From JAJBWD01 sp041821285 (GTDB taxonomy: Bacteria > Bacillota > Clostridia > Clostridiales > Clostridiaceae), in NCBI GenBank assembly GCA_041821285.1, contig JBGUER010000046.1:1-18115 (forward strand): a stretch of DNA of 18,115 nucleotides, in the 5' to 3' direction. Position 1 is the stretch's first letter. The number at the start of each line of letters is the position of its first letter. The notes beneath the pieces are model-generated. The model was not told the origin of the DNA. It saw nothing but the letters and a program-made list of their open reading frames with translations, and made no database searches. The position numbers were made by a program, and so were the translations under genes. Positions 1 through 7,480 of this stretch are shown piece after piece.

Positions 1-453
1 GTCTGCTGTTATCACATTTCTTTGTGTTTTTCAAAGTTTCAAAACCACCTATTGTTCGGTCCTTCACTAAAGGTTCATGACCCTTTTGCTAATATGACCT
101 CTGCTGACTTCTTAGATTTCAGCTTTACATCACTGCAAAGGTTGTTATTTCAAAATTCATTTCAATAACATTTATCTAAGACCTCCCCAGGTAAGAACGT
201 AATCTTTCCCTCCATTTATCTGCTACATTTACACCGTCTATTTTTGAATAGTTTAGGGTTTTGATTTGTTATGCAATCTTACCCATAGACATATGCCTTA
301 TATGTAGTTTCTGTTCGTCAGACCAGAGTTTTGCCGCCGACTTCCTTCAGATTCCACGTCACCATGGACACCCTTGTCTTGAGCTATGCACTTGGCACTA
401 TCAACCCGTGCTCGGGACTTTCACCCATTAGATTACGCCCATGCTGGGCGCAC
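1..453 (-). mobile_element. Group II intron, bacterial class C (IIC), 5' part (domains I to early IV)
   Basis: Read on the minus strand, the element begins at 453 with GTGCGCCCAGC, which fits the group II 5' consensus GUGYG. From there its sequence follows, block by block, what I recall of the Oceanobacillus iheyensis IIC ribozyme: GGGTGAAAGTCCCGA, AAGGGTGTCC, GTGGAATCTGAAGGAAG, CGGCAAA, GGTCTGACGAACA, ACATATAAGGC, TTGCATAACA, GGGGAGGTCT and AAGTCAGCAGAGGTCAT. These cover domains I to III and the start of domain IV. No reverse transcriptase frame occurs in the window, so the intron-encoded protein and domains V and VI must lie left of base 1. The 5' exon ends in TTTAT just after a 15-bp terminator hairpin, which is the known IIC insertion preference. 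The class assignment rests on remembered homology and on the insertion site. It cannot be told from this part whether the whole element is intact. Confidence 0.9.
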
Positions 454-492
454 ATAAACTATAAATAGCCTCATAACTGAGGCTATTTATAG
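454..492 (-). terminator. Intrinsic terminator of the phosphoesterase gene, interrupted by the intron
   Basis: A perfect 15-bp inverted repeat (478-492 against 459-473) with a 4-base loop is followed on the minus strand by TTTAT, and then directly by the intron's first G at 453. The 5' arm contains the last two sense codons and the TAG stop of the phosphoesterase gene. The natural U-tract has been cut by the insertion, with its remainder presumably on the far side of the intron. Confidence 0.85.
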
Positions 493-1073
493 TCTAATAT
501 ATAATATTCAAAAGCATTTACTATTTTAGTATTATTTCTAGTAGCCATTCTATCTATTTGTCCATAGTTTAAATGTTGATGACCATGCAAAAGATACTTT
601 GGAGAATAATCATCAATTAATTTATTAAAACAATTAAAACCTTTATGGCATAAATCTTGTCCATCGTTTATACCGTAAGCAGGAGCATGTGTAACCAATA
701 TATCAAACCCCTTATTAATCCATATTTTAGGCTTTAATTTTCTAATTCTTTTTTCCATTTCCTTTTCTGTATATTGAAATGCTCTCCCATTATACCTCAT
801 GCTTCCCCCGAGGCCTAATATCTTTATTCCCTTATAATTTATGATTTTCCCATCAATTGAATCACAACCTTCTGGAGGATCGTACTCATACCTTATGTTA
901 TGATTACCTGGAACATAAATAAGTGGAACATTCAGCATTGTAACTAAAAATGATAAATACTGATTTTTAACATCTCCGCAAGAAATTATAAGTTCAATAT
1001 CTTTAAATTTATCCCTTTGAAAAAAGTCCCAAATATATCTAGATTCTACGTCTGACACCACTAAAATTTTCAA
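483..1073 (-). CDS. Metallophosphoesterase (calcineurin-like fold), 196 aa
   Basis: This is a small single-domain, cytosolic metal-dependent phosphoesterase with no signal or membrane segment. The family's metal-binding blocks are seen in order: SDVES (D8), GD (G33-D34), GNHN (56-59), THA (H129) and GHQH (164-167). The first block normally reads D-x-H but here is D-x-E, so one metal ligand is replaced by Glu10. Relatives include nucleotide phosphodiesterases of the YfcE/MJ0936 type and DNA or protein phosphatases; the substrate cannot be told. The start is TTG at 1073, behind a modest GTGGGATG site; the ATG seven bases upstream is out of frame. It appears monocistronic, with its own promoter and a terminator that overlaps the stop codon and has been invaded by the intron. 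Confidence 0.85.
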   Translation of the reverse strand: MKILVVSDVESRYIWDFFQRDKFKDIELIISCGDVKNQYLSFLVTMLNVPLIYVPGNHNIRYEYDPPEGCDSIDGKIINYKGIKILGLGGSMRYNGRAFQYTEKEMEKRIRKLKPKIWINKGFDILVTHAPAYGINDGQDLCHKGFNCFNKLIDDYSPKYLLHGHQHLNYGQIDRMATRNNTKIVNAFEYYILDYK

Positions 1074-1116
1074 AATTCATCCCACTTTCTAATTAACATT
1101 TGTATACGTTTAACTT

Positions 1117-1145
1117 ATTATACCAAATAAAAACTATTTTTTAAA
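1117..1145 (-). promoter_or_regulatory. Putative sigma-A promoter of the phosphoesterase gene
   Basis: On the minus strand TTTAAA (1140-1145), 17 bases and TATAAT (1117-1122, perfect -10) lie about 44 bases before the TTG start. The -35 matches four of six consensus bases. The prediction rests on sequence match only. Confidence 0.5.
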
Positions 1146-1153
1146 GCTATATT

Positions 1154-2263
1154 TTAGTATATTTCAAACCAACTACCCATCATATAAGAATTAAATTGAT
1201 GCTCATATATATACTTATTATTTATATATGGATCATATTTATACTGCCATTCATTATTTATTTTTTTAAATACTATAAAAGTATTGCCATTTATTTTTTC
1301 ATTTATATAAAAAGCCTTAGATTCATTGTTAAATAAAGGTAAATTTGAATCTGAAACATAAACTTTCAAAATATCATTATTAACATACTCGTAAGCATAC
1401 CCTAATATTGCATGTGCTGAAGTTCCCGATGAAATAGCCATCAAAATAGGCTTATTATTATCAATTTTACCAGTAATATCCTTAACATTTATATTAAATT
1501 TATAAACAGTATTATCTTTTTTAAAAAAATTTAAAATGTTATTTCCTAAATAGTCCCACCTATACATTCTAATTTGATTTTTACTCTTGTAAACTTTAGG
1601 CATATAAAATATATTTGGTTTTATATTTGATTGCTTTATTTGGTAATAATTTATAGCTAATAATACCTGCCTCATGTCTTGATCTTTTATATCTTCAAAG
1701 TTTATTTTTTCCCAAAATAAAACATTATTATAAAGGGTTAAAAGATTTGTATCTAACGGTTTATATGCATCATAAAATAGTTTAACAAATTTATCATAAC
1801 TATCTAAATTTTCATTATCTAAACTCCCGTAAATATTATCTATTTCATCTTGATCCATTTTATAATTTCCTAATGGTTTATTTATGTTAACAAAATCATA
1901 TCCAAAAATATTTTCATCGTTTTCTTGACTTCTTTTTATATCACCTAAAAAATACATCTTCTCTACATAAGCAAAACCAAAACAATTTCCACCTGAGCTA
2001 GCTCTAGATCCAAAATTTCTAAATGAAAATGTATCCTGTTGTATGTTGAATTCTTCCACACTTTTTATTGTGTCCCCTTTCATATTTTCTTCGTGTTCAT
2101 CTAAAAATTCCTGTGCTTCCCCTATATAATTTTTATCTTTATAATTTTTCTTGTTCACTACTTCATTTCCTAAAGGAAATATAAAAATATATAATAAAAC
2201 CAAAACAATTATTATTGAGCTACATATTATATGCCATTTGAAAACTTTATTATTAACTTTCAT
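1154..2263 (-). CDS. Membrane-anchored protein with papain-like Cys/His/Asp pattern, 369 aa
   Basis: I do not recognise a named family. The protein has a short basic N-terminus, one hydrophobic helix (about residues 11-31), and a long hydrophilic part likely outside the membrane. Two blocks look like an active site of the papain/transglutaminase fold: GGNCFGF with Cys94 followed by a helix, and AHAILGY with His284, followed by a strand carrying Asp305 and Asn307 (VSDSN). This Cys, His, Asp order is the usual catalytic order of cysteine peptidases and amidases. A role as a surface peptidase, amidase or transglutaminase-like enzyme is inference. The ATG start has a clear AGGAGAA site 6 bases upstream. 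I see no strong terminator behind it, so some transcripts may read on into the phosphoesterase gene. Confidence 0.75.
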   Translation of the reverse strand: MKVNNKVFKWHIICSSIIIVLVLLYIFIFPLGNEVVNKKNYKDKNYIGEAQEFLDEHEENMKGDTIKSVEEFNIQQDTFSFRNFGSRASSGGNCFGFAYVEKMYFLGDIKRSQENDENIFGYDFVNINKPLGNYKMDQDEIDNIYGSLDNENLDSYDKFVKLFYDAYKPLDTNLLTLYNNVLFWEKINFEDIKDQDMRQVLLAINYYQIKQSNIKPNIFYMPKVYKSKNQIRMYRWDYLGNNILNFFKKDNTVYKFNINVKDITGKIDNNKPILMAISSGTSAHAILGYAYEYVNNDILKVYVSDSNLPLFNNESKAFYINEKINGNTFIVFKKINNEWQYKYDPYINNKYIYEHQFNSYMMGSWFEIY

Positions 2264-2362
2264 ATCATTCTCCTAAAACCTAAATAGTGTATATTAATAT
2301 CTTTAATTTCTAAATTTATATTCTTAATACTTAAAAAAATACATAAATTAATATTTCCATAT

Positions 2363-2396
2363 AAAAAAAGAGTTACCCAATCTAAAATGAGTCTCT
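2363..2396 (-). terminator. Rho-independent terminator of the helicase-ykvA operon
   Basis: On the minus strand AGAG-ACTCA pairs with TGGGT-(AA)-CTCT (one G-U pair, a two-base bulge, an eight-base loop), followed by six further T and then AT. It starts a few bases after the TAA stop at 2398-2400. Confidence 0.7.
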
Positions 2397-2397
2397 C

Positions 2398-2757
2398 TTA
2401 TTTTGTTAACCATTTGTATATAAAATAAATTATGAAAACCCAAAATATTATTATCAAAATCCCAATTATCCAATTCTTTTGAGTTAATTCTAAATTTTCA
2501 GCTTTTATTCTACATTCCGCCATTATATCTTTAGGAATTATTTTTACTGCTAGCATTATTCCTAGTGGTATAAGAATAATATCATCTAGATACCCTAAAA
2601 TAGGGATAAAGTCTGGAATAACATCTATAGGACTTAATGCAAATCCTACTACTAAAAAACATAGTATTTTAGTATAAAGAGGCGTCTTTTTATGTTTATA
2701 CGCCAAGTATATTGCATATAAGTCTTTTTTTATTATTTTAACTTTATCCTTAATCAT
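2398..2757 (-). CDS. YkvA-like DUF1232 membrane protein, 119 aa
   Basis: The DUF1232 core is clear at about residues 28-73: a hydrophobic segment with LSPIDVIPDFIP, then GYLDD and a second hydrophobic stretch. A third membrane helix lies near the C-terminus (about 95-116). The family is widespread in bacteria and its function is unknown; the SPIDLIPD-type motif is its hallmark. The gene lies three bases after the helicase stop, and its ribosome binding site (AGAAGG) is made of the last codons of the helicase gene, so translation of the two is probably coupled. A terminator follows directly. A role in RNA metabolism is not implied by the pairing alone. Confidence 0.88.
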   Translation of the reverse strand: MIKDKVKIIKKDLYAIYLAYKHKKTPLYTKILCFLVVGFALSPIDVIPDFIPILGYLDDIILIPLGIMLAVKIIPKDIMAECRIKAENLELTQKNWIIGILIIIFWVFIIYFIYKWLTK

Positions 2758-2760
2758 ATC

Positions 2761-4344
2761 TTACCTTCTAGGTTTTGAAACCTCAATTTTAACTTTTCTT
2801 TCGCCTAGTTTCTTATTATTACTTTTATTAAGAACGGCCTTAGAAGCTTCACCATTTATATCAACAAAAGAAAACTTTTCTAAAATATCTATATTCCCAA
2901 TATCATCATTACTAATATTAGCGGTATCTTTTAAAAAGTTTATTAATTCACGTGGATTTACTCTATCCATACGTCCTATTGTTAAAAACAATCTTACTTT
3001 TTCTGAATCTGAAGTCGTAGCAGAAGTTATACTATTTTCAGTATAATCATAACTAACTTCCTTATCATAAACCATTTTCATTAATGCAGCAGCTACATCA
3101 ACTAAATTATAATCAGTGTCTAATTCTTCAGCTAAAGGATTAAATCTTTTATAATCTTCCTTATCTAATGTTTCCTTTACTCTTGATATCATACTCTTAT
3201 ATTTTACATGGAATATATCATCAACAGTTGGAATATCTTTTCTTTTTATCTTGCATTTTGTAGCTTTTTCAATTTGCTTTAATGCCATATATTCTCTTAC
3301 AGTAACTAGAGTATATGCTATTCCTTCTTTATTCGCTCTTCCTGTTCTACCTATTCTGTGAACATAAGATTCTGTGTCTTGAGGAAGATCATAATTTATA
3401 ACATGAGTTACATTTTCAACATCTATTCCTCTTGCAGCTACATCAGTTGCAACTAAAAACTCTAAATTTCCTTCTTTAAATTTTCTCAAAGTATTCATTC
3501 TAAGGTTTTGAGTCATATCTCCATGCATACCTTCTACGTTATATCCTCTTGTTTGCATAGATTCTACTAATTCATCTACACCCTTTTTAGTCTTACAGAA
3601 TATTATAGCTGTTGTTGGTTCATCAACATCTAATATTCTACACAAAGATTCAAATCTAGTTTTATTTTTTATCTCAAAATAAAACTGAGAAACTGTAGAA
3701 ACTGTCATGGTGTTTTTAACTATAGCTATATGCTTTATATCTTGTTTCATATATCTTTTAGCCAATCTTTTTATTGCACTTGGCATAGTAGCAGAAAAAA
3801 GCATAGTCTGTCTTTCAGGATTTGCATTCTTTATTATTTCTTCTATGTCATCAATAAATCCCATATTAAGCATTTCATCAGCTTCATCTAAAACAAGAAA
3901 CTCTATGCTGCTTAAATCTAGTCTCTTCCTTCTTATTAAATCAAGAACTCTTCCTGGAGTACCAACAACTACATCTACTCCACTATTTAGCGCTCTCAAT
4001 TGTCTATCTATTGGTTGTCCTCCATAAACTGGTAAAAGTTTTGCTTTTGTATATTTACCAACTCTAGCTATCTCGTCATTTACTTGTATAGCAAGCTCTC
4101 TTGTTGGAGTTAAAATAAGACTTTTTATATTCCTATTATCAAGTTTAATCTTACTTAAAATAGGTGCCCCGAAAGCTAAAGTCTTACCTGTTCCAGTTTG
4201 TGCTTGCCCTATAACGTCAAAACCTTCCAACAAAACAGGTATAACTTCAGCCTGAATATTAGAAGGTTCTTCAAACCCCATAGCATCTATCGCTTTAAGT
4301 ACATCCTTACTTAGTCCTAAATCCGTAAATTTCACATTTTCCAT
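2761..4344 (-). CDS. deaD: DEAD-box ATP-dependent RNA helicase, DeaD/CsdA-type with C-terminal RRM-like domain
   Basis: This cytosolic RNA helicase unwinds short RNA duplexes, typically in ribosome assembly, cold adaptation and mRNA turnover. All core motifs are intact (numbered from the preferred start): Q-motif region, AQTGTGKT (48-55), PTRELA, TPGR, DEAD (153-156), SAT (184-186), ATDVAARGID and HRIGRTGR (329-336). After the two RecA domains comes a helical region (about 365-430), like the dimerisation domain of CsdA/DeaD, then a DbpA-type RNA-binding RRM (about 448-525) ending in a basic tail. The open frame reaches an ATG at 4362, but that codon sits at the front of the AGGAGAAGTGAT ribosome binding site, so I place the start at the next in-frame ATG (4344), giving 527 aa. 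It is first gene of a two-gene operon with the ykvA-like gene. Naming within the DeaD/CshA/DbpA group is by domain order only. Confidence 0.93.
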   Translation of the reverse strand: MENVKFTDLGLSKDVLKAIDAMGFEEPSNIQAEVIPVLLEGFDVIGQAQTGTGKTLAFGAPILSKIKLDNRNIKSLILTPTRELAIQVNDEIARVGKYTKAKLLPVYGGQPIDRQLRALNSGVDVVVGTPGRVLDLIRRKRLDLSSIEFLVLDEADEMLNMGFIDDIEEIIKNANPERQTMLFSATMPSAIKRLAKRYMKQDIKHIAIVKNTMTVSTVSQFYFEIKNKTRFESLCRILDVDEPTTAIIFCKTKKGVDELVESMQTRGYNVEGMHGDMTQNLRMNTLRKFKEGNLEFLVATDVAARGIDVENVTHVINYDLPQDTESYVHRIGRTGRANKEGIAYTLVTVREYMALKQIEKATKCKIKRKDIPTVDDIFHVKYKSMISRVKETLDKEDYKRFNPLAEELDTDYNLVDVAAALMKMVYDKEVSYDYTENSITSATTSDSEKVRLFLTIGRMDRVNPRELINFLKDTANISNDDIGNIDILEKFSFVDINGEASKAVLNKSNNKKLGERKVKIEVSKPRR

Positions 4345-4373
4345 TATATCACTTCTCCTCATTAAATCACTTC

Positions 4374-4402
4374 ATTATAATATAGTATTCCCTAAATAAC
4401 AA
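4374..4402 (-). promoter_or_regulatory. Putative sigma-A promoter of the RNA helicase operon
   Basis: TTGTTA (4397-4402), 17 bases and a perfect TATAAT (4374-4379) on the minus strand predict a start near 4366 and a short leader of about 22 bases carrying the AGGAGAAG site. The rest of the divergent intergenic region to 4560 is extremely AT-rich; I see no convincing sigma-G or sigma-A promoter for the germination operon in it. Confidence 0.6.
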
Positions 4403-4560
4403 GGTTTTATTACTATTTAACTAATTTAAACTTATAGAATAATAAAATATTACTAGGTTAAACTAAAAATATTGATTAAATATTACATTTTTTTAAAATT
4501 TTTTTATAAATAATTTATCTACTTGTTTTTCGCAAAATATAGAAATTAAGAAGGGATTTA

Positions 4561-6084
4561 ATGGCTAATGTAAATTCAAATGATTTAAAAAATAAATTAA
4601 ACTCATACTCATTAACCAAATCACTTGAAAAAAATATAGAATTATTTAAAACTCAAATATTTAATGATGATAGTACAGTAATATATAGAAATTTCTCAAA
4701 CAAAATATCACATATTGATTTTTGTCTTATATTCGTAGACGGTTTAGTTTCAAATGAAATAATTAATAAAAATATATTAAAACCTATGATAAACAACATT
4801 ATAAACAATAAAAAAACTAATACAGATATTTGCGATTATTTATCCACTAATATAATAAATATAAATGAAATAATTAAAAGTAATGATTTTAAAAAAATAA
4901 TAGAAAGCGTCTATTATGGCGATACATTGCTTTTAATAGAAAGTTGTAACTATCTTTTAATTTTAAATACAAAAGGATGGCCTGGAAGAAATATTTCAGA
5001 ACCAGTTTCTGAAACCACAGTTAAAGGTCCTAGAGAAGGATTTACTGAATCTATTATAGTTAATTTATCATTAATAAGAAAAAAACTAACTACTAATGAT
5101 TTAAAAATAAAATATAAATCATTTGGTGCTAGAACTAACACTAAAACCTGTCTTATCTATATGAATGGGGTAGCTAACCCCAATATTATAAATGAAATAG
5201 AAAATAGACTAGATACTATAGATGTAGATGGATTACATTTAACAGGACATATTGAAGAATTAATAACTGATAATCCTTTATGTCCATTTAAAACAATAGG
5301 TTCAACAGAAAGACCTGATATAATAGTTTCTAAACTTTTAGAAGGTAACATAGTACTTCTTTGTGATGGAACCCCTTTTGCTATTTATATGCCATTTTTG
5401 TTTCAAGAATATTTTCAAACAAATGAAGATTATTATAACCATTTCCTATATAGTTCAATGAATAGACTAATAAGAATTCTATCACTATTTATAACAACAA
5501 GTGCTCCTAGTATATATGTAGCTATACTGACTTTTCACCAAGAGATGATTCCAACAAAATTAATTTTAAGCATATATCAATCGAGAGTGGGTGTTCCGTT
5601 TCCCACTTCTGTAGAATGTTTTGCTATGCTTTTAGTATTTGAAATAATAAGAGAAGGTGCAGAAAGACTACCAAAACATATAAGTCAAACTCTTGGTATA
5701 GTTGGTGCTTTAGTTATAGGTGAAGCAGTAGTTACAGCAAAATTTGTAAGTGCACCTGTAGTTATTATAGCTGCTATTAGCGGAATAACTGCATTTCTTA
5801 TTCCAACTATGGCATCAGCTTTGGTTCCTATAAAGTTCCTTTTATTATTACTAAGTTCTATACTTGGTTTATACGGTTATTTTTTTGGTGTTATTGGAAT
5901 ATTTATTCAACTTTTTTCAATGAAATCCTTTGGCATTAATTATATGGATAATTTATCTAGTTTTAAATTTCAGGATATAAAAGATACTTTCATAAGAGCT
6001 CCTTGGTGGCTTATGAAAAATAGGCCAAAGGATGTGTCTATAGATTCTATAAGGAGTAATAATTCAAAGAAAAAGAAGGATTAA
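4561..6084 (+). CDS. gerKA: Spore germination receptor A subunit (GerA/GerKA family), 507 aa
   Basis: This is the A subunit of a nutrient germinant receptor, which in spore formers sits in the inner spore membrane with B and C subunits and triggers germination. The hydrophilic N-terminal domain (1-290) holds the family signature EPVSETTVKGPREGF (147-161) and the later IYMNGVANP block (199-207). The C-terminal membrane part (about 300-455) has the conserved VGVPFPT (343-349) and RLPKHISQTLGIVGALVIGE (369-388) segments and ends in a basic cytoplasmic tail. The length is normal for the family. The ATG at 4561 has an AAGGG site five bases upstream. It is the first gene of a tightly linked A-C-small-B operon. 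The family name is certain, but which paralogue this is (and therefore which germinant it senses) is not, so the symbol is a family label. Confidence 0.93.
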   Translation: MANVNSNDLKNKLNSYSLTKSLEKNIELFKTQIFNDDSTVIYRNFSNKISHIDFCLIFVDGLVSNEIINKNILKPMINNIINNKKTNTDICDYLSTNIININEIIKSNDFKKIIESVYYGDTLLLIESCNYLLILNTKGWPGRNISEPVSETTVKGPREGFTESIIVNLSLIRKKLTTNDLKIKYKSFGARTNTKTCLIYMNGVANPNIINEIENRLDTIDVDGLHLTGHIEELITDNPLCPFKTIGSTERPDIIVSKLLEGNIVLLCDGTPFAIYMPFLFQEYFQTNEDYYNHFLYSSMNRLIRILSLFITTSAPSIYVAILTFHQEMIPTKLILSIYQSRVGVPFPTSVECFAMLLVFEIIREGAERLPKHISQTLGIVGALVIGEAVVTAKFVSAPVVIIAAISGITAFLIPTMASALVPIKFLLLLLSSILGLYGYFFGVIGIFIQLFSMKSFGINYMDNLSSFKFQDIKDTFIRAPWWLMKNRPKDVSIDSIRSNNSKKKKD

Positions 6085-6085
6085 T

Positions 6086-7261
6086 ATGAAAGCATTTAAA
6101 CGAATAACAGTATTTTTTATTATATTTAGTATTTCATTTAATTTATATGGTTGTTGGGATTATAGAGAAATAAATAGTCTTCTTATAGTAACTGGTGTTA
6201 GTATTGATAGAAATACATTAAACAATAAATTTATTTTAACTTTTGAAATGTTTGACCCTGATGCTACAGGTCAATTTCTAGAACCAGTATTTATTAAAAG
6301 TGAAGGTATTACCGTATTTGATGCTATTAGAAAAGCTATAGATAAAAGGGGAAAAAGATTTTACTGGGCACATTGTAAAGTATTATTTATAAGCAAATCC
6401 ATAGCTGATGATGATATACTATCTGTTTTGGATTTATTTAACAGAGATGATGAATTAAGACCTGATATTGATTTAGTTATAACAAATACTAAATATGCAT
6501 ATGACGTCTTTTATACAAAAAAAAATTCAAATAGTATATCTTATAAAATAGATGAATCTTTAAATTCTTTCCCATCTTCCGGAGAATTTTCAAAAGTATC
6601 TTTAAATAATTACATATTGTTATCTTCAAGTGAAGGAATAGAACCAGTAATTCCTTTAGTATCCATTGAAAAATGTTTTATGGATTATAAAACAGTTGTA
6701 AAAGGTTTAGCTGTTTTTAAAAATGGCAAAATTGTAGGTTATCTTAGTCCTGATGAATCAAAATATTATAATATATTGTTAAACAAAAAATTTAATGGTT
6801 TGATTCTATTGTCAGAAAACTCAAAAGAATATGATAATGGCAAAGAAAAACAAAATATATCTTTAACTTTAGAAGTTAAAAAGGCTACTACATCTATTAA
6901 ACCTGTGATTAAAGATAAAAAAGTAGTAATAAATATAAACGTAGCTATAGATGCATCTATAGCCGAAATTGATAGTAACAAGATAAATTTTATAAACAAA
7001 AGAGAAAGAGAAATTTTAACAAAAAATGCTTCTTTATTTATTAAATCAAATATCACTAATTTAATATACGTAACACAAAACGAATTAAATTCTGACATAT
7101 TGGGTTTTGGAAAAAGTATCCATATGTATGATCCAAAAATATGGAATGAAATATATGAAAATAGCGGTGATTACTTTAATGATTTATATTTTAACATAAA
7201 TGTTGACTTGAATTTAACGAATAGTGGTTCTAATAAAAAAATAATACAGGAGAAGTATTAA
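6086..7261 (+). CDS. gerKC: Spore germination receptor C subunit, Ger(x)C lipoprotein, 391 aa
   Basis: This is the lipid-anchored C subunit of the germinant receptor. A short basic start and hydrophobic core are followed by the lipobox LYGC, with Cys23 as the lipidation site, and then the CWDYREIN sequence typical of this family. The middle carries the family pattern KRGKRFYWAHCKVLFISKSI (residues 89-108). The C-terminal domain follows at about 215-380. The gene starts one base after the A-subunit stop; its AAGAAGGAT site lies inside the end of that gene, which suggests coupled translation. Expected location is the outer face of the inner spore membrane, by family knowledge. Symbol is a family label. 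Confidence 0.92.
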   Translation: MKAFKRITVFFIIFSISFNLYGCWDYREINSLLIVTGVSIDRNTLNNKFILTFEMFDPDATGQFLEPVFIKSEGITVFDAIRKAIDKRGKRFYWAHCKVLFISKSIADDDILSVLDLFNRDDELRPDIDLVITNTKYAYDVFYTKKNSNSISYKIDESLNSFPSSGEFSKVSLNNYILLSSSEGIEPVIPLVSIEKCFMDYKTVVKGLAVFKNGKIVGYLSPDESKYYNILLNKKFNGLILLSENSKEYDNGKEKQNISLTLEVKKATTSIKPVIKDKKVVININVAIDASIAEIDSNKINFINKREREILTKNASLFIKSNITNLIYVTQNELNSDILGFGKSIHMYDPKIWNEIYENSGDYFNDLYFNINVDLNLTNSGSNKKIIQEKY

Positions 7262-7264
7262 TCT

Positions 7265-7480
7265 ATGTTTATTTTTATTATTTTAATATATATACTTATA
7301 TGCTTACCCGATTTAATGTATTTAAATAAAAATAAAAAAAGTAAAGCTATGTATATTTATTTAACTTTAATTTTTTTTTCTTTTGTTATGAGTATGTTAA
7401 TTTACTTTGATATAAACATTCCAAGCCCAAATATGTTAATAAAAAATATAGTTTTATTTTTTAAAAAGGTGATAAAATGA
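7265..7480 (+). CDS. Small two-helix membrane protein inside the germination operon, 71 aa
   Basis: Two hydrophobic helices (about residues 2-19 and 28-47) are joined by a short basic loop (NKNKKSK). A tail with IPSPN and a basic end follows. The gene begins three bases after the C-subunit stop. An AGGAGAAG site at the end of that gene precedes it, and its TGA overlaps the ATG of the B subunit as ATGA. It is therefore translated as part of the operon and not a chance frame. Short two-helix proteins (sometimes called D subunits) are known next to or inside germinant receptor operons of Bacillus species; this protein matches in size, topology and position, but homology is not shown by the sequence alone. 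A modulator of receptor assembly or sensitivity is the natural guess. Confidence 0.8.
   Translation: MFIFIILIYILICLPDLMYLNKNKKSKAMYIYLTLIFFSFVMSMLIYFDINIPSPNMLIKNIVLFFKKVIK

Noticed and set aside
1..453. Ribosomal or tRNA-like RNA, because of the higher GC content and lack of open frames
   Set aside because: The sequence matches no rRNA block, but follows the class C group II intron core from its GUGCG start onward.
1123..1153. Terminator behind the membrane-anchored protein gene
   Set aside because: Only an A/T-only inverted repeat is present, without a GC-containing stem.
2264..2362. Promoter for the membrane-anchored protein
   Set aside because: Only weak pairs such as TTTAGA-N17-TACACT are seen in this AT-rich spacer, with no better match than chance.
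3707..4027. Open frame on the plus strand opposite the helicase gene
   Set aside because: It is antisense to conserved helicase motifs, has no ribosome binding site of its own, and its hydrophobic composition is the mirror of the coding strand.
4403..4560. Possible sigma-G promoter for the germination operon (CAAAATA at 4533-4539)
   Set aside because: The expected -35 position holds only TAATT, a poor match, and such AT-rich DNA gives many chance hits. Expression in the forespore is expected from family knowledge, but not shown here.
5167..5181. Hairpin GGGGT-AGCTA-ACCCC
   Set aside because: It lies inside the germination A-subunit gene, is short, and is followed by AATATTAT, not a T-run. 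It encodes the conserved NGVANPN block, so coding explains it.
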